Below, one piece after another: positions 34,805-43,117 of a stretch of DNA of 64,000 bases (position 1 is its first letter; each line of letters begins with the position of its first letter). A program made the translations under genes and the position numbers. A model generated the notes under the pieces. The model was given only the letters and a program-made list of their open reading frames with translations. It did no database searches and was not told where the DNA came from. Source of the DNA: Pseudomonas chlororaphis subsp. chlororaphis (GTDB lineage: Bacteria > Pseudomonadota > Gammaproteobacteria > Pseudomonadales > Pseudomonadaceae); assembly GCF_003945765.1 (NCBI RefSeq), contig NZ_CP027712.1, positions 5,456,001 through 5,520,000 of the forward strand, in the 5' to 3' direction.

Positions 34805-36178
34805 ATGCCAGACGTTCAAACCTTTAAAGACAGCGCTGTCTCTCGCCCTGCCGCCCTGCACCAAACCATGACCCTGCTCAGCGCCCTCGGCCTGGCTACC
34901 TGCGCCCAGGCCGCGCCGGCCTTCGACAGCGAGTCCCCGTGGATGCTCGGCGACTGGAATGGCAACCGCACCGAGCTGGCGAAAAAAGGCTACGACTTCA
35001 AGATCGACTTCGTCGGCGAAATGGGCGCCAACCTGCATGGCGGTTACGACCATGACCGCACCGCGCGCTTCAGCGACCAGTTCGCCTTCGGCAGCCACCT
35101 GGACCTGGGCAAGATCCTCGGCTGGAACGATGCCGAGTTCCAACTGACCATCACCAAGCGCGACGGCGACAACATCAGCAACGACCGCATCAACGACCCG
35201 CGGGTCGGTGGCTTCACCTCGGCCCAGGAAGTCTGGGGCCGCGGCCAGACCTGGCGCCTGACGCAGATGTGGTACCAGCAGAAATTCTTCGACCAGAAAC
35301 TCGACATCAAGGTCGGCCGGTTCGGCCAGGGCGAAGACTTCAACAGCTTCCCCTGCGACTTCCAGAACCTAGCGTTCTGCGGCTCCCAGGTCGGCAACTG
35401 GGCCGGCAGCGTCTGGTACAACTGGCCGGTCAGCCAGTGGGCGCTGCGGGTCAAATATCACCTGACCCCTGAGCTCTACGCGCAGATCGGCGCCTATGAG
35501 CAGAACCCGTCCAACCTCGAGCGCGACAACGGCTTCAAGCTCAGCGGCAGCGGCACCCAGGGCACCCTGCTGCCAGTGGAACTGGTGTGGACGCCGAAGC
35601 CGGGCGGCCTGCCGGGTGAATACCGCGCCGGTTACTACTACAGCAGCGCCAAGGCCAACGACGTGTACAAGGACAGCAACGGCCAGCCGGCGGCCTTGAG
35701 CGGCGAGGCCTATCGCAGCAGTTCGAGCAAGCACGGCCTGTGGCTGGGCGCGCAACAGCAAATCACCAGCCTGGCCAGCGACCACTCGCGCGGCTTGAGC
35801 CTGTTCGCCAACGCGACGATGCACGACAAGAAGACCAACGCCATCGACAACTACGTCCAGGCCGGCCTGGTCTACAAAGGCCTGTTCGATGCACGCGCCA
35901 AGGACGACATCGGCTTCGCCATGGCCCGGGTCCACGTCAACCCGGCCTACCGCAAGAACGCCGAAGCGACCAACCAGGCCAACCTCATCCAGGACTACGA
36001 CAACCCGGCCTACCTGCCGCCCCAGGACACCGAATACAGCGCCGAGCTGTACTACGGCGTGCATGTCACTAATTGGCTGACCGTGCGCCCGAACCTGCAA
36101 TACATCCGCCACCCGGGTGGCGTGGACAAGGTCGACGACGCACTGATCGGCGGGATCAAGATCCAGAGCTCGTTCTGA
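34805..36178 (+). CDS. oprB: Carbohydrate-selective porin OprB
   Basis: The protein is about 457 residues. A hydrophobic export segment lies near TLLSALGLATCAQA, then the mature OprB pattern: SPWMLGDWNGNRTELAKKGYDFKIDFVGEMGANLHGG, VGRFGQGEDFNSFPCDFQNLAFCGSQVGNW and the C-terminal DDALIGGIKIQSSF. OprB is the glucose-inducible outer-membrane channel of pseudomonads. The start is uncertain: ATG 34805 and ATG 34868 are candidates, the latter giving a normal signal peptide length. The adjacent gcd oxidises the glucose that enters. Confidence 0.9.
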   Translation: MPDVQTFKDSAVSRPAALHQTMTLLSALGLATCAQAAPAFDSESPWMLGDWNGNRTELAKKGYDFKIDFVGEMGANLHGGYDHDRTARFSDQFAFGSHLDLGKILGWNDAEFQLTITKRDGDNISNDRINDPRVGGFTSAQEVWGRGQTWRLTQMWYQQKFFDQKLDIKVGRFGQGEDFNSFPCDFQNLAFCGSQVGNWAGSVWYNWPVSQWALRVKYHLTPELYAQIGAYEQNPSNLERDNGFKLSGSGTQGTLLPVELVWTPKPGGLPGEYRAGYYYSSAKANDVYKDSNGQPAALSGEAYRSSSSKHGLWLGAQQQITSLASDHSRGLSLFANATMHDKKTNAIDNYVQAGLVYKGLFDARAKDDIGFAMARVHVNPAYRKNAEATNQANLIQDYDNPAYLPPQDTEYSAELYYGVHVTNWLTVRPNLQYIRHPGGVDKVDDALIGGIKIQSSF

Positions 36179-36308
36179 GGCGCACCGGCAACGCGCCCAA
36201 TCTGAATAAAACTGTTTTTCCCAAACACTGCTGAACCATGCCCGCGCCTGATCGTCATCTACAGTGAACAAGCGCGGGACTACCTTAAACGTCACGGAGA
36301 ACCACACT

Positions 36309-38729
36309 ATGAGCACTGATGGTGCTTCAAGTCCGAGCCGCCTGCTGCCGAGCCTGCTCGGCATCTTGCTGCTGCTAATGGGCCTGGCCATGCTGGCCGG
36401 GGGGATCAAGCTGAGCATGCTCGGCGGCTCGCTGTACTACCTGTTGGCCGGTATTGGCCTGATCGTCAGCGGCATCCTGCTGCTGGCCGGTCGTAGTGCC
36501 GCGCTGCTCGTCTACGGGGTGGTGCTGTTCGCCAGCTCCGTCTGGGCGCTGTGGGAAGTCGGCCTGGACTGGTGGCAACTGGTGCCACGCCTGTCGCTGT
36601 TCTTTGCCCTGGGCGTGGTTCTGCTGCTGCCATGGTTCCGTCGTCCGCTGCTGCGCAACGGCCCGGCGCCTGTGAGCACCGCGGTACTGGGCGTGGCCGT
36701 GGTCCTGGCCGGCGGTGCCGCGATCAACAGCCAGTTCACCCACCCGGGCGAGATCTCGGGCGAACTGGGTCGTGCAAGCGCCGACACCACCAGCGCCGCG
36801 CCGACCATGCCCGAAGGCGACTGGCAGGCGTATGGCCGCACCGAGTTCGGTGACCGCTACTCGCCGCTGACCCAGATCACTCCGGCCAACATTGGCAAGC
36901 TGCAGGAAGCCTGGCGTATCCGCACCGGCGACATGCCGACCGCCAAGGACCCGGTGGAAATCACCAACCAGAACACCCCGCTGAAGGTCAACGGCATGCT
37001 CTATGCCTGCACCGCCCACAGCCAGGTGCTGGCGCTGGACCCGGACACCGGCAAGGAAATCTGGCGTTTCGACCCGAAAATCCAGGGCCCGAACGGCGAT
37101 GACTTCCGTGGCTGGGCACACATGACCTGCCGCGGCGTGTCGTACTACGACGAAGCCAGCTTCAACAAAAGCGACGCAATCAGCACCCCGGCCAGCCTCT
37201 CGGCCGCCGGCCAGGCGATCGCCGCCAGCTGTCCGCGTCGCCTGTTCCTGCCGACCGCCGACGCGCGCCTGATCGCGATCAACGCCGACACCGGCAAGGT
37301 CTGCGAAGACTTCGGCAACAAAGGCGCCGTGGACCTGAAGGCCGGTATCGGCCCGTTCACCCCGGGCGGCTACTACTCGACGTCGCCAGCCGCCATCACC
37401 CGTAACCTGGTGATCATCGGCGGCCACGTGACCGACAACGAGTCGACCAACGAACCGTCCGGCGTGATCCGTGCCTTCGACGTGCACGACGGTCACCTGG
37501 TGTGGAACTGGGACGCCGGCAACCCCGACGTCACCACGCCGCTGCCGGAAGGCCAGACCTACACCCGCAACTCGCCGAACATGTGGTCCCTGGCCAGCGT
37601 CGACGAGAAGCTAGGCCTGGTCTACCTGCCGCTGGGCAACCAGATGCCTGACCAATGGGGCGGCAACCGCACCACGGGCGCCGAGAAGTTCAGCGCCGGC
37701 ACCGTGGCCCTGGACATCGACACCGGCAAGCTGCGCTGGAACTACCAGTTCACCCACCATGACCTGTGGGACATGGACGTGGGCAGCCAGCCGACCCTGG
37801 TGGACATGAAGACCGCGGACGGCATCAAGCCGGCGCTGATTCAGCCGACCAAGCAAGGCAGCCTGTATGTGCTGGACCGTCGCGACGGCACCCCGATCGT
37901 GCCGATCCAGGAAGTACCGGCGCCGGGCGGTGCGGTCGAAGGTGACCACACCGCGCCGACCCAGGCCCGTTCGGGCCTGAACCTGCTGCCGCCGCCGCTG
38001 GAAGAAAAAGGCATGTGGGGTGCCACGCCGTTCGACCAGATGCTGTGCCGCATCCAGTTCAAGGAACTGCGCTACGAAGGCCAGTACACCCCGCCGTCGA
38101 TCCAGGGCAGCCTGGTCTACCCGGGTAACGTCGGTGTGTTCAACTGGGGTAGTGTGTCGATCGACCCGGTCCGTCACCTGCTGTTCACCAGCCCGAACTA
38201 CATGGCCTTCGTTTCCAAGCTGGTGCCACGCGCCGAAGTCGCCGCCGGCAGCAAGCGCGAAAGCGAAACCTCCGGTGTGCAACCCAACACCGGCGCGCCT
38301 TACGCGGTGATCATGCATCCGTTCATGTCGCCGTTCGGCGTACCTTGCCAGGCCCCGGCCTGGGGCTACGTGGCCGGTATCGACCTGACCACCAACAAAG
38401 TGGTGTGGAAGCACAAGAACGGCACCAGCCGAGACAGCTCGCCAGTACCGATCGGCCTGCCCATCGGCGTGCCGAGCATGGGCGGCTCGATGGTCACCGC
38501 CGGTGGCGTGGGCTTCCTCAGCGGCACCCTGGACCAGTACATCCGCGGTTATGACGTGAACAACGGCAAGGAACTGTGGAAGTCGCGCCTGCCAGCGGGC
38601 GGCCAGGCCACGCCGATGAGCTACACCGGCAAGGATGGCAAGCAGTACGTGCTGGTGGTCGTGGGTGGCCACGGCTCGCTGGGCACCAAGATGGGCGACT
38701 ACATCATCGCCTACAAACTGTCGGAATAA
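36309..38729 (+). CDS. gcd: Membrane-bound PQQ-dependent glucose dehydrogenase Gcd
   Basis: This 806-residue protein has five membrane helices in residues 1-150 (LLPSLLGILLLLMGLAML onward) and then a periplasmic eight-bladed PQQ propeller: WQAYGRTEFGDRYSPLTQITPANIGKLQEAW, GKEIWRFDPKIQGPNG and YQFTHHDLWDMDVGSQP. It oxidises glucose to gluconolactone in the periplasm and passes electrons to ubiquinone, the main route of glucose use in pseudomonads. The start at 36309 has a CGGAG site; a GTG at 36264 is less likely. It follows the OprB porin by 130 bases. Confidence 0.96.
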   Translation: MSTDGASSPSRLLPSLLGILLLLMGLAMLAGGIKLSMLGGSLYYLLAGIGLIVSGILLLAGRSAALLVYGVVLFASSVWALWEVGLDWWQLVPRLSLFFALGVVLLLPWFRRPLLRNGPAPVSTAVLGVAVVLAGGAAINSQFTHPGEISGELGRASADTTSAAPTMPEGDWQAYGRTEFGDRYSPLTQITPANIGKLQEAWRIRTGDMPTAKDPVEITNQNTPLKVNGMLYACTAHSQVLALDPDTGKEIWRFDPKIQGPNGDDFRGWAHMTCRGVSYYDEASFNKSDAISTPASLSAAGQAIAASCPRRLFLPTADARLIAINADTGKVCEDFGNKGAVDLKAGIGPFTPGGYYSTSPAAITRNLVIIGGHVTDNESTNEPSGVIRAFDVHDGHLVWNWDAGNPDVTTPLPEGQTYTRNSPNMWSLASVDEKLGLVYLPLGNQMPDQWGGNRTTGAEKFSAGTVALDIDTGKLRWNYQFTHHDLWDMDVGSQPTLVDMKTADGIKPALIQPTKQGSLYVLDRRDGTPIVPIQEVPAPGGAVEGDHTAPTQARSGLNLLPPPLEEKGMWGATPFDQMLCRIQFKELRYEGQYTPPSIQGSLVYPGNVGVFNWGSVSIDPVRHLLFTSPNYMAFVSKLVPRAEVAAGSKRESETSGVQPNTGAPYAVIMHPFMSPFGVPCQAPAWGYVAGIDLTTNKVVWKHKNGTSRDSSPVPIGLPIGVPSMGGSMVTAGGVGFLSGTLDQYIRGYDVNNGKELWKSRLPAGGQATPMSYTGKDGKQYVLVVVGGHGSLGTKMGDYIIAYKLSE

Positions 38730-38748
38730 GCCTTACCGGCGGTGAATG

Positions 38749-38783
38749 AAAAGGCGGCTACCTGCGGGTAGCCGCCTTTTTTT
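38749..38783 (+). terminator. Rho-independent terminator after gcd
   Basis: AAGGCGGCTACC pairs with GGTAGCCGCCTT around a 4-base loop and is followed by a run of T. It lies 20 bases after the gcd stop codon. Confidence 0.92.
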
Positions 38784-38843
38784 GTGGGTGGGGTTTGGGG
38801 GGAGTGTCTTTGGCCTTTCATTTTGTATTGCCCGGCCTGACGT

Positions 38844-38909
38844 CATCGCGAGCAAGCTCGCTCCTACAAGGACGATGCAATACCTGTAGGAGCGAGCTTG
38901 CTCGCGATA
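38844..38909. repeat. REP doublet (GTAGGAGCGA family)
   Basis: ATCGCGAGCAAGCTCGCTCC and GGAGCGAGCTTGCTCGCGAT are separated by about 25 bases, a compact REP pair following the gcd terminator. Confidence 0.9.
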
Positions 38910-38953
38910 GGGCCCGCCCAACCACCACCAGCCTCCCGGGCGATAACGATTCA

Positions 38954-39101
38954 TGTAGCCGCTGCCGAGCCCGCGAGGCTGCGACCGGCCGCAAAGCGGA
39001 CGCCAAACCAGACAACGTGGTGTATCAGGCTGATGGGGGACACCGCCCTTGCGTCTGCTACGCAGACGATCGCAGCCTCGCGGGCTCGGCAGCGGCTACA
39101 G
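38954..39101. repeat. REP doublet (GTAGCCGCTGCC family)
   Basis: TGTAGCCGCTGCCGAGCCCG and its inverse CGGGCTCGGCAGCGGCTACA border about 110 bases. It sits 45 bases after a pair from the other REP family, so both families occupy one gap. Confidence 0.9.
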
Positions 39102-39210
39102 GGCCAATGTCGATCCGAGATCGGTGTGGCAGTGGTTATAGCGAAAATTCCTACAACACGCGTCGACTCCCATCACCTTGTCCCGCCAGGCCTCGGACTC
39201 TATGGTTTGG

Positions 39211-39378
39211 CCTGTCACTGCCAATTCAGTGACAGGGCGTAGGAACCCTTTTGATGACCCTTGGCGCGTACGCGTCCCGACTGATTGCGGCCCCTTTGAG
39301 GTGTCCGTAAGATCAGCCGCGGCGGCTGTGCGCGGGCACGTTTCGACGTGGCCGAGTCCCTGGGTATTCGGTTCCTAC
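39211..39378 (+). ncRNA. Structured leader or small RNA candidate before the DUF6124 gene
   Basis: CCTGTCACTG (39211-39220) and CAGTGACAGG (39227-39236) make a perfect 10-bp hairpin with a 6-base loop. GTAGGAACC directly after it (39239-39247) pairs with GGTTCCTAC at 39370-39378, closing a 130-base domain. A further GTAGGAAG is at 39405. No good ORF fills the region, and the next gene starts at 39451. Whether it is an untranslated leader, a riboswitch-like element or an independent RNA is not shown. Confidence 0.4.
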
Positions 39379-39450
39379 CCCGCGCACGGCTGCCACCCAA
39401 GCCCGTAGGAAGGCTGTTGGCGGCTCAGATCCCTACCCGGAGCCAGTTCA

Positions 39451-39771
39451 ATGAAAAAAGTCGTTCCCGATCCACCCGTGCTCATCGACGACACCTCACC
39501 CCGCCGCTACATGGCCCTGACCAGCAACGACTGCACCATCCCCGCCTTGCTGATCGACACCGAGGCGCCATTGGATGTGCTGCACGAAGCCGCCGCCCAC
39601 CGCATCCGCGCCGCGGCCCAGTTGCTGGAAAACCTCGCCAGCGACGCCAACCTGCACGGCAACCCGGCGCTGCTCCAGGATTTCGCCCAGCTCTGCGTCA
39701 TCCCCCTGCGCGACGGTTGCGACCTGCTGGACGTACTCGGCCGGCGCCTGCAGGAACAACTGCTGAGCTGA
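39451..39771 (+). CDS. DUF6124 family protein
   Basis: This 106-residue soluble protein starts MKKVVPDPPVLIDD and is followed by a helical C-terminal region (DTEAPLDVLHEAAAHRIRAAAQLLENLA, LLQDFAQLCVIPLRDGCDLLDVL). The N-terminal MKKVxPDPP and two-helix pattern match DUF6124, a pseudomonad family of unknown function. No membrane segment or signal peptide is present. It is preceded by the structured region ending at 39378. Confidence 0.8.
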   Translation: MKKVVPDPPVLIDDTSPRRYMALTSNDCTIPALLIDTEAPLDVLHEAAAHRIRAAAQLLENLASDANLHGNPALLQDFAQLCVIPLRDGCDLLDVLGRRLQEQLLS

Positions 39772-39986
39772 ACCTCGATCCGGGGCCGGCGACTTTCTGC
39801 CGGCCCTGACCCCATACCCCGCCCGCCGCAATTGCAAAGGGACATTAGCCCATCTGTGCTAATCGACCCTCTTCCACCCCGGCGATATAGTGCCAACCAC
39901 TCACTCGCTCTTCTCAACACTGCCGCTCTGCGGTGTCGGGGTCGGCTGCGCCGTAGAAAACACAACAATGCCAAGGAAGAATCACC

Positions 39987-40280
39987 ATGAACCTCCACCC
40001 CACTGCTCGTCCCCTCGCCCTGCTCGGCATCCTGGCTCTCGCCCTGGGCGGTTGCGCCATTGCCAAACCCAGCAACGACGACCTCAAGAACCGCGCCCAG
40101 ACCACCCTCGGCAAGCCCGTGACCACGGTCTCCAATGTGCGTAGCGACGCGTCCCAGACCTACTTCACCGCCAGCACCAGCAACGGCGAATACAATTGCA
40201 TCCTGCCCAGTGGCGGCATGGTCGCCTTCGCCTCCATGGGCGGCGTCGTAGCACTCCCCGCCGAGTGCACCAAGCAGTAA
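39987..40280 (+). CDS. Small lipoprotein of unknown function
   Basis: This 97-residue protein has a lipoprotein signal peptide: ARPLALLGILALALGGCAI, with lipobox LGGC and an acceptor cysteine at about residue 23. The mature part is about 75 residues (KPSNDDLKNRAQTTLGKP, then TYFTASTSNGEYNCILPSGG and AECTKQ) with two further cysteines that could form a disulfide. It should sit in the outer membrane or periplasm. I do not recognise the family. Confidence 0.8.
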   Translation: MNLHPTARPLALLGILALALGGCAIAKPSNDDLKNRAQTTLGKPVTTVSNVRSDASQTYFTASTSNGEYNCILPSGGMVAFASMGGVVALPAECTKQ

Positions 40281-40370
40281 GCCACGCCCCATCACCGAGG
40301 GTTCATGGCGCCAGGCTTCACACCGTGAAGCAGGGCGGCTGCAGCGCCCGGTGCGGCCACACAGGGCTGC

Positions 40371-42713
40371 TCAGCTGGAAATCCGCGACTTCAACAGCCA
40401 GGCCTCGAAGGCTGTGGCAGTCAGCGGCCGGCTGATCAGGTAGCCCTGGGCCGTGTCGCAATGCCAGCGCTCCAGCAGGCGCAGGCTGCGCTCTTGCTCC
40501 ACCCCTTCGGCCACCACCTTGAGCCCCAGGTTGTGGCTCATCTCGATGGTGGAACGCACGATCACCGCGTCGCCGCTGGTTTCGTCGAGGTTGCGGATAA
40601 ACGACTGGTCGATCTTCAGCTCCTGCACCGGCAGCCGCTGCAATTGCGCCAGCGACGAGTAGCCGGTGCCGAAGTCGTCCACCGACAGGCTGATGCCGCA
40701 GTCGCGCAGGCTCTGCAGCACCTCCAGCGCCTGCTCCGGGTGACGCATGATGGCGCTTTCGGTGATCTCGAAAATCAACTGCTCGGCGGACAACCGATAA
40801 CGCTGCAGCAACACGCTCACCCGCGCCGCCAGGTCGTGGCCATGCAGGTCGTCCGCCGAGATGTTCAGCGACAACTGCAGATGCAGCCCGCGCATGTTCC
40901 ATTCGGCCAGTTGCCGCATGCCCTCCTCGATCACCCACAGGGTCAGGCTGTTCATGCTGCCGGTGCGCTCGGCCAGGGGGATGAACTCCGCCGGCGAGAC
41001 CATGCCGAACTCCGGGTGCTGCCAGCGCAGCAGGGCTTCGGCCTGGTGCACATGGCCGTGACGCAGGTCCAGCTTGGGCTGGTACAGCAAGAACAGCTCG
41101 CCTTCCGCCGCGGCCCGGCGCAGGTCGCGGATCAGTCCGATCTGGCGCTGATGGGCCAGGTCGCGGTCCTGCTGGTAGATCTGCAGGTAACCGGGCTGGG
41201 CGGCCGCGTCGTGGCGGGCGATGGCGGCGCGGCTGATCAGCTCTTCCGCCGATTGCCCGTCGGTGGGGTAGACCGCCACGCCGATGCACACCTGGCGCTG
41301 CACTTCATCGCCACGCAGGGGCTGCGGCCGGCTCAATAACGCATGGAGCCGGTCGGCCATGGCCACCGCGCCATCGATCTCGGTATTTTCCAGCAGCAAC
41401 AGAAACTCGTTGGCGGTGATGCGCGCGGCGGTGTCACCGGTGGACACCGTCTCCGACAGCCGCCGGCTGACTTCGCGCATCATCTGCTCCACCCCTTCCG
41501 GGCCCAGGCCTTCGTTGATCGCCCGATAGTCCTCGATGCCCAGGTACAGCAGCACCACCTTGCGCCCGGCGCTGATGGCGTTGCTCAGGCGCTCCATGGC
41601 CAGCGCCCGGTTGGGCAGGCCGGTCAGGGGGTCGTGCAGGGCGTTGTGGGCCAGTTGCAGCTCGCGGCTGGCAATCCCGCTCTGCATAGCGTTGATCGCC
41701 TCGGCCAGCAAGCCGAACTCGTCGGTGCGCTTGAGCACCACCGGCACCTGGTAGTTGCCGGCGCCGATGCGTTGGGCGGCATCGGCCAGCACATTCAACG
41801 GCCGCGACACCCGCCGCGCCATGAACAGGGCGCCGGCCAGCGACACCACCAGCGCCACCAGGGCAATCACCAGGAACTCGCGGTCCAGCGGCGCGAAGGC
41901 CTGCAAGGCGTGATCCAGCGGGCTTTGCAGCAACGCCAGAACCTTGGGGTCGTCGGGATCGTCGGTATTGGCCAGTTGCAGGGCCTGATTGAGGAAGCGC
42001 TTGCCGTGGGCATCGCTCAACTGTGGTCGCGCGCGCCAGGACGCATTGCGCAGGGTGGTGATGATGGTCGCCCAGAAAATATCCGGCTGAGTGCTGAACA
42101 GCTCCCCCGCGCGCCCGTCCTGCAGGGTGAGGAATGACACCTCCAGGTTGCTCATGGAGCGCAACTCGCTGGCGAACAGGTCGTCCATGCGAAACGCCAT
42201 GACCACCCGATTCATGTGCATCGGCGTCAGTACCTGCCCCTGGACCAGCAGATAAGGCTGGCCCTTGAGCGCGACGATCAACATGCTTTTGTTCTGCCGC
42301 AGGGCCGTGCGCAATGCTCGGTCGTAGGGGAAATGCTCACGCTCGGCGATCGCCCCCAGGGTGCTGGCGATCACCGTGCCTTCGGCGCCGAGCACGAACA
42401 GCTCGCTGCCGCGGGTGCCAGTGCCATGCTGACGCAGCGCCTCGAGAATCGCCCGCGAGTCGCCGCTGATCACCGCTTCACGGAACTGCGCGTCCACCAC
42501 CAGCCAGTCCACGCCATAACGCAAGCGCCGACCGCGCAGTTCGAGCAGGCGTTCGAAGACCCGGGCGCCGGTTTGCAGCTGCACTTGCGCCTGGTTTTCC
42601 ACCGCATGATTGGTCGCGGCCTTGACGGCGAAATACACCACCCCGATCACGATCAACAGCAACAACGCCAATACCCCAGTGATCCTTACCTGGAACGTAT
42701 GGCGCCACTTCAT
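40371..42713 (-). CDS. Cache-HAMP-GGDEF(degenerate)-EAL protein, probable c-di-GMP phosphodiesterase
   Basis: This 780-residue inner-membrane protein has TM1 at residues 12-30, a periplasmic sensor of about 240 residues, TM2 near FLVIALVALVVSLAGALFMA, and HAMP. The GGDEF-type domain has TANEF in place of GG[DE]EF, so it should lack cyclase activity. The EAL domain is intact: EALLRW, LSLNIS, SVDDFGTGYSSL, ELKIDQSFI and VAEGVE. Such proteins degrade c-di-GMP and often use the dead GGDEF domain to bind GTP as an activator, in effect favouring motility over biofilm. It is monocistronic. Confidence 0.9.
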   Translation of the reverse strand: MKWRHTFQVRITGVLALLLLIVIGVVYFAVKAATNHAVENQAQVQLQTGARVFERLLELRGRRLRYGVDWLVVDAQFREAVISGDSRAILEALRQHGTGTRGSELFVLGAEGTVIASTLGAIAEREHFPYDRALRTALRQNKSMLIVALKGQPYLLVQGQVLTPMHMNRVVMAFRMDDLFASELRSMSNLEVSFLTLQDGRAGELFSTQPDIFWATIITTLRNASWRARPQLSDAHGKRFLNQALQLANTDDPDDPKVLALLQSPLDHALQAFAPLDREFLVIALVALVVSLAGALFMARRVSRPLNVLADAAQRIGAGNYQVPVVLKRTDEFGLLAEAINAMQSGIASRELQLAHNALHDPLTGLPNRALAMERLSNAISAGRKVVLLYLGIEDYRAINEGLGPEGVEQMMREVSRRLSETVSTGDTAARITANEFLLLLENTEIDGAVAMADRLHALLSRPQPLRGDEVQRQVCIGVAVYPTDGQSAEELISRAAIARHDAAAQPGYLQIYQQDRDLAHQRQIGLIRDLRRAAAEGELFLLYQPKLDLRHGHVHQAEALLRWQHPEFGMVSPAEFIPLAERTGSMNSLTLWVIEEGMRQLAEWNMRGLHLQLSLNISADDLHGHDLAARVSVLLQRYRLSAEQLIFEITESAIMRHPEQALEVLQSLRDCGISLSVDDFGTGYSSLAQLQRLPVQELKIDQSFIRNLDETSGDAVIVRSTIEMSHNLGLKVVAEGVEQERSLRLLERWHCDTAQGYLISRPLTATAFEAWLLKSRISS

Positions 42714-43058
42714 GAGACGGCTCTCGTCGCCGCGACCTCACTGTTGTCGACCCTGCACCCCCACGGCGACACCCGCCGCTCCCCGCTGAAAAGTCCTTTG
42801 ATCATTACGCGTCCCTCTGGGCAGCTAAAGATGCGTCAAATAAATGCCATTTTCCTGACAACATTCAATCGATCCAGATTAGACTGCCAAGAGAAGAAGA
42901 TCACGCAATAAAATCAGGGGGTTCATAAAGTCATTTTTTTGTCACCGCCAATTTACCAACGTTCTTGCGCAGAAATGACAGCCTCACAATCAGCGCTTTG
43001 GAAGCTGCACTGCGTTGCGGTGACAAGGACTGAAATAATTGATCCGGCCCGGGCACCA
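42714..43058. other. Intergenic region between the EAL gene and lon
   Basis: This divergent gap is about 345 bases before the sigma-32 promoter match. Bases 42820-43010 are AT-rich for this genome (TTTTTTTGTCACCGCC, CAATTTACC). No credible ORF or repeat is seen. Confidence 0.5.
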
Positions 43059-43087
43059 TTGAAACCGCTCGTCACCTGCCCCATCTA
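43059..43087 (+). promoter_or_regulatory. Sigma-32 (heat shock) promoter candidate for lon
   Basis: TTGAAA at 43059-43064 and CCCCATCTA at 43079-43087 are separated by 14 bases, close to the RpoH consensus (CTTGAAA, N11-16, CCCCATNTA). It is 30 bases upstream of the lon start. Confidence 0.7.
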
Positions 43088-43117
43088 ACCAGGCATACCC
43101 CATTGCGCAGGTGCCCC

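Noticed and set aside
38844..39101. Repeats considered as a CRISPR array
   Set aside because: The copies are inverted, not direct, and there are no equal-length spacers. They are REP elements.
39178..39408. Short ORF in the DUF6124 leader
   Set aside because: It has no ribosome site, and its frame runs across the conserved-looking stem-loops. The region reads better as RNA structure than as a protein.
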